DNA of 64,000 bases from NCBI GenBank assembly GCA_021234155.1, contig JAJEKV010000027.1:15410891-15474890 (forward strand). The letters are read 5' to 3'. The stretch comes from Isoetes taiwanensis. Lineage: Eukaryota; Streptophyta; Lycopodiopsida; Isoetales; Isoetaceae. The notes under the pieces are model-generated. The model was not told the DNA's origin. It did no database searches and was given only the letters and a program-made list of their open reading frames with translations. The position numbers were made by a program, and so were the translations under genes. Of the stretch, positions 1-10,183 are shown piece after piece (within the stretch, counting starts at the first letter, position 1; each line of letters starts with the position of its first letter).

Positions 1-1606
1 ACATCAGTACATATTTGTCAAGTTTATAATTTAGTCCCCACATTATTTCAACTGTGAGCCATCTTTTTTCGTGTTCGTACACACATAATAGAGTGCTCTA
101 TAAGGATTTCAAACCTTAGATGCCCTTTCGTCCAAATTCGTGCATAACAGTGGGATAAGCTTGCCCCTGCTGAAGAACAATTTTTAAAGTTAATGGATAT
201 ATTCCCTGAGTTTATTAATTTAGTTCCTACTTTGCCTCATCTATGAACTGGCTTTTTTCACATCAGTGTGCATAATAGAGGATTCTATAGGCTAAAGATT
301 CTTAAGGCATCATGTTATCTTCCATTCCAGATTCTTGGGGAACTCTATACACACAAGCTTACTTAAATAGAACTACTACTAAACATGCAAATTAGGCGTG
401 CCAGGTATAAATAAAGCATGACAATATTTCGTGATCACTAGGCAATGAAGTAACTTTATCTTACTCTTATCTATATGTTAACAGCATTGAGAAACTCGAG
501 GATCACAATGCTGAAGAACACCATACCCAGGATCAATCAGCAACAAAAATGAGGGGTCACCCAAGGTAAACACAATTCATACCCATGTCAATTAAACTTC
601 ACTTATCTACTTTCTATTCTTTATTTAATTAACATCTTTCAAGTTTTTCATTGATCACACCACAGAAATTTTTGGGATGAATTTTGGGTTATTTTAGCTA
701 CACGCTAGAAAGTATGAGAGGGAAAATGTGTAGAGTTTAGCTAAACCACAAAAAGTTTTGGGATTAGTCTCGGCCAAGTTTAGCTAAAGCTATTATAGCT
801 AAACAAGAAATATGGGATAGAACATCTCTCTCTGATGTTTCGCAATGTACCTGGCTTTATTTTGCGAGATAGAACATTTCTCTCTGATGTTCCACAATGT
901 ACCTGGCTTTCTTTTCTAAGAGAAGCTATAGACAGAAGTCATAAGCACGTTGACCACCTGGACAGTCTGTTGCTGTGGTGTGAGAAGTTGCAGTATTTCA
1001 GCTAGGTCGACTGTGACCATCCGGGCATAGATCTCTGCGTAATCGTATTCCAAGTGCAGTTGAGGCATGTAGGGTGTTGGAGGAAATCATACACGACTAC
1101 CACCTAGTACGTGAAGATATTGGATGCATGAAATTTTTTTCCTAACGACCTAGCACGCGAAGATTTTGAATGCATGAAATTTTTTTTCCCCGTTAGAAGA
1201 AATACTGCATATTTATTTGGGTAGAACAAATTGCTTTCCTGACAATTTCAAAACTGCTAGTGGCTTTTTGGTAATTTTTTAAAACAATGATGGTATAATG
1301 GTAATTTTCTATCTTTATGGCAGTGCTTATGTTACTATGCAATCAACGCAATACCACGACATGGAACTCATAGAATCTTGGTGAGTTCTATTAAAAAACT
1401 GAAATCCTCCGAATGCAGACCGATGTTTGAAGTATATGATTTTCTTCGAGAAGCCAAATGCCCTTTCTTAGTAAGCAGTTCGAACATGAAGTTAACAAGA
1501 AAAAATCCTCTTTCAAAAATCTAACTCAATTGTAATATACAAATTTATGGAATAGTAACAGGAAGGAGGCACCAACTATTTACCAACGAATCAAAATGTT
1601 ACTGTA
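1..1606. other. Intergenic region with short tandem duplications
   Basis: No coding exon is recognised here. Two local tandem duplications are visible. One has a period of 52 bp (copies from about 816 and 868, containing gatagaacat and caatgtacctggctt). The other has a period of 46 bp (copies from about 1103 and 1149, containing gcatgaaattttttt). The rest is AT-rich single-copy-looking DNA downstream of the minus-strand neuferricin-like gene and probably holds its 3' UTR and terminator. Confidence 0.6.
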
Positions 1607-3245
1607 CTAGGATGTTTTGCAAACAGTATCTAGAGTACCACAGTTTTGATATACACGCAAATCAGGTAGATGCAGCTGATCTTTCTCAAGACATGCACAT
1701 CTCATCTCCACTGGAGATCCAGAGGAGCTTCCATGTTTCTTCCTCATCATGCGAGGATATCCCGATGGACACCAAACCTGTCAAGCAAGAACATCAATTC
1801 AACATCACTGTCCATCTCAAATACACATTAATGCACATCTACCTCGCCTCCTTCAGACTGTGACCAACGTGAGTTGCAGTTAGGATATTTCTCTTCCTCA
1901 GCTTCCTGCTTGCTTATAAGTTGAGCACCATAGATGGCCCTCTTTTCAACTCTTTTCAACTCATCAGTAGGGTTCCCGTGCTTGTCATAGTACAACCCTA
2001 CCAATTTTCCTACATACCTTCCAAGTGAAGGAAAAGCCACAGCAAGGTCAGAACATACATATACATCCTGAAAGTTAGCATATCCAATAGTAGACAAGCA
2101 GCTTCTCACATGTAGTTTTTTTGATAAAAGATTCGCCAATCCTCAATGCTCTTTACCTGCGAAAAGACTAGGTGGATGAGCATCTTAAACTCATTCAAAT
2201 GAATGAAATACCCCAAATAAAGACTCGTCACCTGCAATGGAGAAAGGCCTTTCAGACTGTCTGTCAAGCCAGTCCCTGCAAAATTTAAAGCATAACTGTT
2301 TCACAGGTATTCTGCTAAAAACTCGAACAGCAAGGGAAGATGTGAATTCTGCATGTTATTTACAAAAATAAACCTCTAATTTCACTGTTATTAATGTTCC
2401 TTGTGTCCTTATTGAGCAAATGCTAAAACTCGGGGAAAGCACTAACCTGTAAAATTGCCAGAAACAAATGCTCTTGAAGCATCCCTGGAATATTAAGAAA
2501 TCATGGGATAGAGATCAGATACATGAACATGGGTTCTTATTACATCCATATATCTTCTCAAAGCATACCTTCCTGCAAAATGATTGTAAGAACCACCTGG
2601 ACCATAATGCGATTTGCCTTTGGTTACATCAAATACGCTCCTGACCTTGCAACAGGAAGCACAAGTCTTGTGACTAGAAACCAGTTATATACCAAATCAA
2701 GGACAATCCTATGTTCGTAATTAGTTGACTTACCCCAAAATGGCCAAAAAAATTGGTTTAGTCTCATCAGTCCCATTGTATATCAACAATTCTTGCTTGG
2801 TAAATAATTTCTGCACAACAACGAACTTGAGCACGAGAGACCTAAAGTGGCGACAGTAAGCGATCTATACTTTAAACAAATGACCAATTTGAAATCTTGT
2901 TAGAATGAGAAAGACAGAGATCAAATAATATCGGATGCACAGTAATTACAAACTGTGATCAAAACGATTGAAAGGATCAAAGAGAAGACTGACCGGAGAT
3001 GGCGTAGCAAGCCGGACTATAATAGCTGCCAATACTACAGCAATGAGGAACCCAATACAAGCTGGGGCATGGAGATCTCTGAGCTCAGTAGACTCTTGCT
3101 TATTGGGTTTCTTGACTAAATTTACATCTTCCTGATCGACAGATGCTGCTGCGGCTGCAGCTGCTACGGCCTCTTTACGGCGACGGATCTGTTGAAGCTC
3201 TCGTTGAACCTCTCCTTCGTTCTGGAGCTCTCGCAATTCCACCAT
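1607..3245 (-). CDS. CYB5D2: Neuferricin-like cytochrome b5/heme-steroid-binding membrane protein
   Basis: The gene is spliced from about seven minus-strand exons: 3245-2994, about 2813-2733, one near 2650-2570, 2485-2450, 2270-2225, 2150-2110, 2020-1840, and 1777-1607 (TAG). Exon 1 starts at ATG 3243-3245. It gives an N-terminal coiled, Ala-rich stretch and one membrane anchor (GFLIAVVLAAIIVRLA). Spliced exons then read FTKQELLIYNGTD, SVFDVTKGKSHYGPGG, YNHFAGRDASRAFVSG, GLTDSLKGL and YVGKLVGLYYDKHG. These are the signature blocks of the cytochrome b5-like heme/steroid-binding domain of neuferricin and MAPR proteins. The C-terminal part (KYPNCNSRW, GGEVWCPSGYPR, RCACLEK) matches the cysteine-containing tail typical of neuferricin. 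In that family the domain binds heme, and the protein is membrane-anchored or secreted. The gene looks intact at every junction checked by eye. Exon ends are inferred from GT/AG and reading frame, so some may shift by a few bases. Confidence 0.88.
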
Positions 3246-3640
3246 AGCTCCAGGTGCTGGACGCAGACAAACGCGAATAAGGGCTAATATTCTCAGACGT
3301 GCACTAAACGGTCAAGATGGGTTGCTCGTGGCCCCGTTGTCATCCTGTCCGCCCGCTCTGACATATGGGGGACCTTGTATCTTCCTTTTGCGGTGGCACA
3401 GGTGCGCGTATTATGAGCCAAGGATTGTAAGTAGATTTTTTAGCTCCGGTCGACAAGTGGGCTGTCCTCGGAGTATAACCAGGTATCAGATTGCTTGTTT
3501 ATGTCAGATCCAATTCCGACCAATATGTGGGTTTTTTATACATTATTTGGGTTCTTCGGAATCCATCGCATTTGAATCTAGACGGGAATTCTTGCTTGAT
3601 TGATACCTCTAATTCAAGTACTCCTGTAATTGCAGAACAT
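3246..3640. promoter_or_regulatory. Shared divergent promoter region
   Basis: About 395 bp separate the start codons of the minus-strand neuferricin-like gene and the plus-strand DUF7794-like gene. Both 5' UTRs and both promoters must fit here unless there are upstream non-coding exons. No clear TATA box was identified. The bidirectional arrangement is seen directly; co-regulation is only inferred. Confidence 0.6.
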
Positions 3641-6014
3641 ATGGCAAGGCAAATGAAAAGACTGTTTGGTTTCTTGGCTGCTCTAATATTGTCCCTGCAT
3701 CATTTTCTTCTGGCGCAGGTATCACCGGCATTCTTTCATTTTTCCATAATGTTTACATGGCTGATGGTAACGGGTATACAGGGTTCTATTGCTGGAACGA
3801 CAATATTTGTTGAGACTGGCAAGCACGGATACATTAGGTCATCTGCACAAGCACAGGTAGTTGTGTAGTACCGAGGAGTGCTTTGAGTCGTGAGAATGCT
3901 GATAATATTCTGAATGCAGGGAATTGATACCACTTTTCTTTCTAGTGACCTAGGCGTAGCACTTACTGTATTGCTGGGGGTTGATCCGCCTACTACAATG
4001 TCTCGATCACTTGCAACAAAGGTAATGCTTATGACTGTGCAATTCTAAGTGAAGGTTTGCACTTATGACCTGCACTTGCACTCTTACTTCAGCATCCCGT
4101 TACATGGTCATATATTGGTTCTTAATTTTACGTTCCATTTTCAATGGACCATGTGTTCTTTTAATAACATCATTTTCATCTTTGGCAGCTTGATGGGCTT
4201 CTGTCACCAAATCCTTTTAGTCGACCAGGAAGGATAATATCTGTTATTGTTGAAATGTCAGAGCAAGGTAATTGTGTGACTTGGCTATTTAGCTTCCAAA
4301 GACTATTTTTTCCATATGTACATGTGAAGTGTGTATATCTAAACATCCATCAGATACATTTTGCAGATCTTTTTAATGACATAAACTTGACACAAGTCCT
4401 TGGAACATCAAGGTTCCAGCAGCGGATGTTGAGCATTGGGTTAATGGAAGCATCTACCATACCATTAGGTGTTCTTTATATGTGTATTCTGCTGTTGCTT
4501 TCTTATTTAGAATAGTTGGAATTATTTACTTAAGGAAAGTAACAATTTCTATCAGAAGGTGACGTTAAGGTAACCCCTCTAATCGATGGCTGCATTGGCA
4601 ATTGCTTTGAAGAAGAACTGAAATATCTTGTAAGCACTTTGCAATATCATTTAATTAAGGAGGGCAAATCAAAGCATTATGACTATCACTTGGTAATCTT
4701 TCCTAATAGAAAGACTTTACATTTTAGGCTTCCATTATGGATGGGTCGATTGATGAAAGCATCGTTACTATTCCAGCATCTGATGGTACAACTCTTAAGT
4801 TCTCCCTCTTACAGGCAAGTAACGCGTGTGTCCTTACTGTGCTGAGTATACATGGACTTGTATGTTGATGACTGCCTTCTCAATTTGCCTGTATAAGAGC
4901 TGCGCTCTCATGGTCTTAGATGCTGTTAAATGGCTGTAGTGAGTACATTTAGATGGCTTGGGTCGTGGTACTGTTCCGGTTTTCCATCTAAATTAATGGA
5001 TTGACATTTTATTTTACCAGGAAGCAGATCACAAGTTTCTGTCAAAAGCTGTATCATTCCTGCATAGCTTAAAGCTTGCAGTCAATGGACATAAAAGTCC
5101 TGAATTACTCACTTTCACATTTACATCTCTGGAGGTGATTAATGCATCTGATATTCGCATATCCTTCTTTCCAATTAATTTCTACAAGCATGTCGCCCTT
5201 TTTTTCTTATTCAAACAGGGAATCCCCAATGATGAAGCATCTAAATTCGTTCTTATGGTTGTCACAAGATCATTGCATTCCTTGGAAGTTAATAACAATG
5301 GTAGGGAGATATATACTGTTAAATTGTTTCAGAAATTATGTTCTAAGATAGTATCTTTCCTCCGCAGATGGATTGATGGCAACAGTTACTTTTTCAAAGA
5401 ATAGAATTGAAACTGTTATGAAAGATTATAGGTCATCGCGGTTCTTAGAGGAAAGGGCACTGACGGATGTCCTGATGGATCTCTCGCATAGTATGCTTGC
5501 TGTGTGGACTTCAATCATACTCATTGTTGCTGCATTTCTTTCGGTAAATTTCCTATTTCCATGAACCATTACCAATGTATGCTATAACAAGTAATGACAA
5601 TGTGCTAACGTGGCACTGGTTGCAGTGTTATTGTCTCTTCAACATGCCCTTAACTCAAGATACATTGCTTTACTCTGGTGCTAAATTGGATTAGCAGCGC
5701 TGAAATGCAGGTTTTTTCCGATAAACTTAGAGATAGTTGTGATATAGTGTACTTAAAAGATCAATGGTAACATGCCACATGCTGCCATAATAGAATGATC
5801 TACAAATTCGGTTGATTAGTCACATGAAACTTTCTGGCTAATTACAATGCCATTTTGGTTGGGTCACGTCAAGCTGTTTGTGTTATGTTTACAGGCCATC
5901 ATTTTGGGTCAGATTCTGCCCACGTACTTGTTGATGGCATGTCTGCATGTAATAAAGCCACAAGTTTATACGGTGTTGGCTCACCTGCTGTATTCTTATA
6001 TATATTGTTCATGA
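3641..6014 (+). CDS. DUF7794-like plant membrane protein with signal peptide
   Basis: Eleven exons can be read. Exon 1 is 3641-3718 and encodes a hydrophobic signal peptide ending at LLAQ. Later exons begin at 3782 and about 3921, 4189, 4366, 4559, 4730, 5021, 5219, 5368 and 5895. The TGA is at 6012-6014. Spliced blocks include GTTIFVETGKHGYIR, LGVALTVLLGVDPPTTMSR, LLSPNPFSRPGRIISVIVEM and LTDVLMDLSHSMLAVWTSI, followed by a C-terminal hydrophobic stretch (IILIVAAFLS then AIILGQILPTYLLMA). The pattern VLLG..P, LL.PNPF.RP, then a long lumenal region and a C-terminal membrane anchor is what I recall for the plant DUF7794 family (Arabidopsis At3g44150-like), whose function is not known to me. One intron (4815-5020) uses a GC donor, CAG|GCAAGT. 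No frame break was seen, so the gene looks intact. Exon ends are set by splice signals and frame. Confidence 0.78.
4815..5020 (+). other. GC-AG intron of the DUF7794-like gene
   Basis: The exon ends TTACAG and is followed directly by GCAAGT. The intron ends ATTTTACCAG before an exon encoding EADHKFLSKAVSFLH. Reading frame is kept in phase 0 across the join. No GT donor nearby keeps frame. AG|GCAAGT is the strong consensus known for rare GC-AG introns. Confidence 0.75.
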
Positions 6015-7250
6015 GAATTTCTTCATTCAAGTATAGAATGCCAGTCCCATATTGCCTTCGGGTTTGTGAACGTTGGATTGCTTTGAAGAGCTAGCTTATT
6101 TCAGAATATCCTAGGTAGAAAAATAATGTTTTTGATCGTCTTCTATATATTTTGATCTGCAGCATAAGATCAGTCCAAAAGACTTGTTTTTTCAACTGGT
6201 TTCTATTGATGTATTCTGATCTGCCTATTATACTGGCTTTTCATTTAGTTATTCTAGCTCTTCTTTCTTCCATTTTGTAGCTCTCTTCTTCCACTTTGGC
6301 AGCCTGTGAATTTCCACTAAAAGCTTGTGATGTGGAATCAAATAAAGTGCTGCCGCAATAGGGGTTGCTCCAAGTCCTTTGGTTTGTTGGACGTGTCCAA
6401 GTTCACGTGGAAATGTGCACATATGGGTGTGGAAGTTGTTTATAGAGCGTAAACCAGTGGCAGTAAGAAATTCCTTGATTTTTGGCTATTTGTTTAAAAT
6501 GGGTAATTTTTGCCCAAGGGTTTCTAGGCGGCGCTGCTTCCACGCTGCCACGAGTTTACAACAGCATTAAAATACACTTGCTCAATCATATGCTGCTTCC
6601 ACGCCGCCACAAGTTTACAACAGCATTAAAATACACTTGCAGTGTTACAGATATTTCACTAGTTCAATCAAAGATCGAGATCAATGATCAGAATACATGG
6701 CTGGCTACTGTGGTCTTTTGTAAGACTATCTGCTTCCTTTGGGCATCCACACAGAGCAGAGCATGTATAGAATATATTGCCGTATAGAATACATTGCCGC
6801 AGTAATTGAGCAAACCCACGCACGCCTGCATAATCTTCCGTTTTGAGCTCTGTTCAGTGTCTTGTGACGGGATTACAAAATAAATTATCCCCTTCTAAAA
6901 CAAAGCACAGATTCAGAGGCCACAACGACATGTATGACCTAATAAGCAGGAAAGGCAGAAATGCGAAGGAAAGATTGACCCATCTATTGCGAATCTGTCA
7001 AAGACCTCTACAGAATCTATTGTCCTCTTGATTCAACCTAAAGATCCATGAGATTCTTGGCAAAAAATGAGGATTGCACCATTTTTACAGACACGCCACC
7101 GTAAACCTACAAAAAACCAAAGATATTAGAAGCAGCTTCTTGAAACTTTGAGAACAGAAGAAAAATAGAAGAAAACATAAAATTTACCACAGAAGCTCCA
7201 AAAATGTCTTTTTTTGGTTGCCGGAATTTTTATTGCCGGTAGCTTACGTG
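6015..7250. other. Downstream region of DUF7794-like gene, repeats only
   Basis: This holds the presumed 3' UTR of the preceding gene and unrecognised sequence. A 59-bp-period tandem duplication lies at 6533-6640: two copies containing gctgcttccacgc and acagcattaaaatacac. No convincing coding exon was found. Confidence 0.5.
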
Positions 7251-7354
7251 AGGGAGCCGCCTGGTTCTCGGGCGGAAACCGACACCGCCATGCCGCGAGT
7301 GGCAGCGCCGCTGCTGGTTTCCCGCTGGAAACTCCGAGAACCAGGCGGTTCCCT
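7251..7354. mobile_element. GC-rich foldback element (MITE-like)
   Basis: The 21-bp arm at 7251-7271 (agggagccgcctggttctcg and one more base) is the inverted complement of 7334-7354 with one mismatch. Inner sequence (ggcagcgccgctgctgg) is also partly palindromic. No coding capacity is present. Target site duplication is not obvious, so family assignment is not possible. Confidence 0.6.
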
Positions 7355-7680
7355 AGCACAAGATGGACCTTTCTCCTCATGCAAATAAATAAACGCATAA
7401 GAAAAACATCAATCTTGGCTGTAAAAAAAATCTCCCTTAATCTAGCCTTCCCATAATAAATATATAAAGTCATGCTTCGTTAGACCCTCGAGAATCGTGA
7501 GCGACATTTACCATCATAGCATCCCTTGAGGATCGTGAAGCGACATTTACTAGAGCATCTTCAAAAAAGGTCTCTGTGAGTTTCTACATCTCTCAAATAT
7601 CTAACTAGTTTTTTGGGTTGAATACCAACCTTGGCTTTCTGTCCGAAATTTAGTTCTTATCTCACCTTAACACCCTGCTC

Positions 7681-8045
7681 CTCGGGTTTACAGGGTTAGA
7701 TTAAATCTCAACTCGGGTTTACAGGGTTAGATTAAATCTCAACCGTCCCTTGGACAGCTGTTACCCACTAATAACGCAACCTGTCCCAAAACATTTTCAG
7801 AGCTCTGCTCGATTCTCCTAGGGCGTTATGGGCTCTGCTCGATTCTCCTAGGGCGTTATGCAAGCATCGGCATCGGCACAAAAGCGGCGCTGCCATCGCT
7901 GCTTTTTGTCAAGGCAACAAGATCCTTGCCCTGTCTGATCGGGCACAACAGAGCATCTCTACCTCTGGTTTTCGTTTACCTCTGGTTTTCGTCTACCTCT
8001 GGTTTTCGTTTACCTCCAAGCATCCTTCTTTACCTCTGGTTTTCT
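7681..8045. repeat. Cluster of three different short tandem duplications
   Basis: Three independent direct repeats lie within 365 bp. A 31-bp unit occurs twice at 7681-7742 (ctcgggtttacagggttaga). A 30-bp unit occurs twice at 7801-7860 (gctctgctcgattctcctag). A 16-bp unit TACCTCTGGTTTTCGT occurs three times at about 7960-8007, with further partial copies up to 8045. Copies are near identical, which suggests recent slippage or repair-associated duplication. Confidence 0.85.
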
Positions 8046-8207
8046 TGATATTTCTTCAAACTAACAAAACTTTTGAAAGAAGAAACTCTGTTTTAGGAAA
8101 ACAGAACCATCGGCAAGACTGCCCAGCCTGCAAACAGTAAGACCCCGCAGATCTTCCATAGCCAGTGCCGTGCCCAGTGTAAACCCTCGGAACAGGGTGT
8201 TAAGGGC

Positions 8208-8374
8208 GATAACGCCCTGGCCCTCGGGCGTTACTGCAAAAAAAATTTTCGGGCCATGTGGCCATGGCCAAAATGGCTCGGGCGTGCGCTGCGCGCACAC
8301 CCTCGCCATTTTGGCCATGGCCACATGGCCCTCAAATTTTTTTTTCAGTAACGCCCTCTGGCTAGGGCGTTATC
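8208..8374. mobile_element. Near-perfect hairpin MITE
   Basis: This is a 167-bp sequence whose two halves are inverted complements. The outer arms are GATAACGCCC and GGGCGTTATC. The inner arms carry GGCCATGTGGCCATGGCC and its complement, and the short loop is about 8276-8302. It has no ORF of its own. It abuts the C-terminal end of an RTE-like reverse transcriptase remnant, consistent with insertion into that element. No target duplication could be fixed by eye. Confidence 0.75.
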
Positions 8375-9056
8375 TACACCATAACACGCAAATTCTAGAG
8401 AAACATGCTTTTCATCTTCGATATCCACATTTTTTTTATCTTTGACGTCCCCATGGTTACACAAGATACATGTCTGTTCCTCCCTGGGTATTTGTATCCA
8501 TCTTCTAGTTTCAATCTTGAGTCTGTGGGATCCCACTCTGTACTTTGCATCAGGCGCTTTGTTTCCCTGGCAATTTAGGCATATAGATATTCTTGAGCTC
8601 CATGTATAACCATAGGGTTAACATCTAACATGTGAAGTGTCATTTGTCTTCCAACATTCTGTTAAGCCCGCTTAATTGCTTGAGTATGTATTAAATCCCT
8701 ATTTCCAATCTCTGTATTTGACAAATACGAAATGTCCACATCAAAATTTGCAGCCACTAAATACATCCTTCAGGCATCCTTTATTTTTTGTAATATCAGC
8801 CGCTAAAAAAGGCAACCCATCTGCATCCATTTTCCGTAGTCTAATCAAATAGCTTAAGGCCTGACTTAAAGCTTCAAGCTTCCAAGTGGATTAGTCCCGT
8901 TTCAGCTAACAAAATCGAGTATAGTACTTGTTTCTTAATCCCAAGTTCTTCTTAAATGAAAAGCTTCAAAACCTCTTCTAGTTTAGTCTACATTCTATTC
9001 GAAATACAAGGTCTCCAAATTTGGGCCCCATAAAGCAACACTGAATCAGAGTCTTT
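8375..9056 (-). pseudogene. C-terminal remnant of an RTE-like LINE reverse transcriptase
   Basis: Minus-strand frames, broken by several stops and shifts, give SVLLYGAQIW, LAETGLIHLEA and ALSQALSYLIRLRKMDA. Near the 8.4-kb end they give SHRLKIETRRWIQIPREEQ followed by CILCNHGDVKD and DEKHVSLEFACY. The order YGAxIW, then a ~100-residue spacer, then ETGRW..IPREER.C.LC....EDEKH...C.AY is the usual C-terminal region of RTE/Jockey-like non-LTR retrotransposons, distinct from the L1-type copies next to it. The fragment ends at the MITE at 8374. It is a decayed, 5'-truncated copy. Confidence 0.65.
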
Positions 9057-9815
9057 ATGTTCCCCAGGTATAAAGACAATAGTTTTCAGTCATTTCGTCA
9101 TATTCTTCTCTCTTTTGAGGTAATTTCAGGAATAGGTCTCGATGCCAATAAATGTTCAGTCCTCTGGGCATTAGAAACTGATATTGATCCGCGAGCCAGA
9201 GGGCTGGGTTTTCCTGTGGTGGAAAATGGAGAGATGGTTAAACTTCTTGGTCTTCCCCTTGTTCTTTCTGACAGAATGAAGGGCCTATGGGCCCCTATCT
9301 TAGACAAGCTAAAAAAAAAGGTGGGTCTTTGGTCTTCCAAGACCTTGGCTACATCTGGGCAGATTTTTTTGCATATACATTAACACGCATGGGAGAGTTA
9401 CAGTGGCCAATGCAGTTCTAACTGCCTCGCATATCTATTATTCATTTGTCTTGGTGCCCCGAACAAGAATATATAGTCAAACGCATGTAATAATCCGGAA
9501 ATTCATCTGGGGGGGTATGGCCAAGGTGGCTTGGAGCAAGCTATGTCGAGACAAGCAGGACAGGGGCTTGGGTTGCAAAGACCCCTTTGCACAAGCTCAA
9601 GCTCTAGCAGCTAAATTTGGTTGGAGAGCCCTGCAGAATGAGTCATCCCCTACTTTGAGGTTCGTGTCCTACTGGCTGAAGCAAGGTAAGCTCAAGCCTT
9701 CTCTCCCTAGAGACGAGCTAGGAGCATTGTATTATAGCTTTAAATTGGCTCCTGGGACATCTCCTGTCATGAGAAAGACTTTGCAAGCATGGATGGAAGT
9801 GCGTCATACTTTTAA
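9057..9815 (+). pseudogene. L1-type LINE ORF2 fragment, left half (interrupted copy)
   Basis: Plus-strand frames encode the part of L1-type plant ORF2 that follows the catalytic YADD box: FEVISGIGLDANKCSV, KLLGLPLVLSDRMKGLW, IRKFIWGGMAKVAWSKLC, RGLGCKDPFAQAQALAAKF and TSPVMRKTLQAWMEVRHTF. One frame shift lies near 9384-9400. The copy is 5'-truncated (no YADD, no endonuclease). At about 9815 it runs straight into the poly(T) marking the 3' end of the minus-strand LINE. Coding of the same sort resumes on the plus strand near 17.5 kb, so this copy was split by that insertion. Confidence 0.88.
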
Positions 9816-10183
9816 TTTTTTTTTTTTTTTGAGAGTAAGAGTAGATTTTTCCATTAATCAAGAAACACAATACATAGGTCTGCTTAGATCAGCAGATTTG
9901 AGCATAGTAAAGGTCTTTAACTATAAACCTCCAACATAATGTAATGAGGTATAGGTCAAGAGTACATGAAAAAGATATCAAGTCTTGAACCGAGCTTAGT
10001 TGATCAAAGGATAACTGTTATGTAGAGATAGTCTTCAAAAATGTGGAGAGATCACGACCCCAACCAATAAATATTGTTAACACCTGAAAAGAAAACTAAT
10101 CAAAATTCTGCCAGATTAGGAGGTACCATTGAGCAATTGATGTCTCTGCAGATTTGGGAAAGGAGCCAGAGGCAAAGATAAGG

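Noticed and set aside
7681-8045. CRISPR array
   Set aside because: Different repeat units without regular spacers, in a plant nuclear context.
9798-9830. Target site duplication of the minus-strand LINE
   Set aside because: No matching copy of the bases before the poly(T) could be found near 17.4 kb; only weak resemblance to ttggcgcacattgctg.
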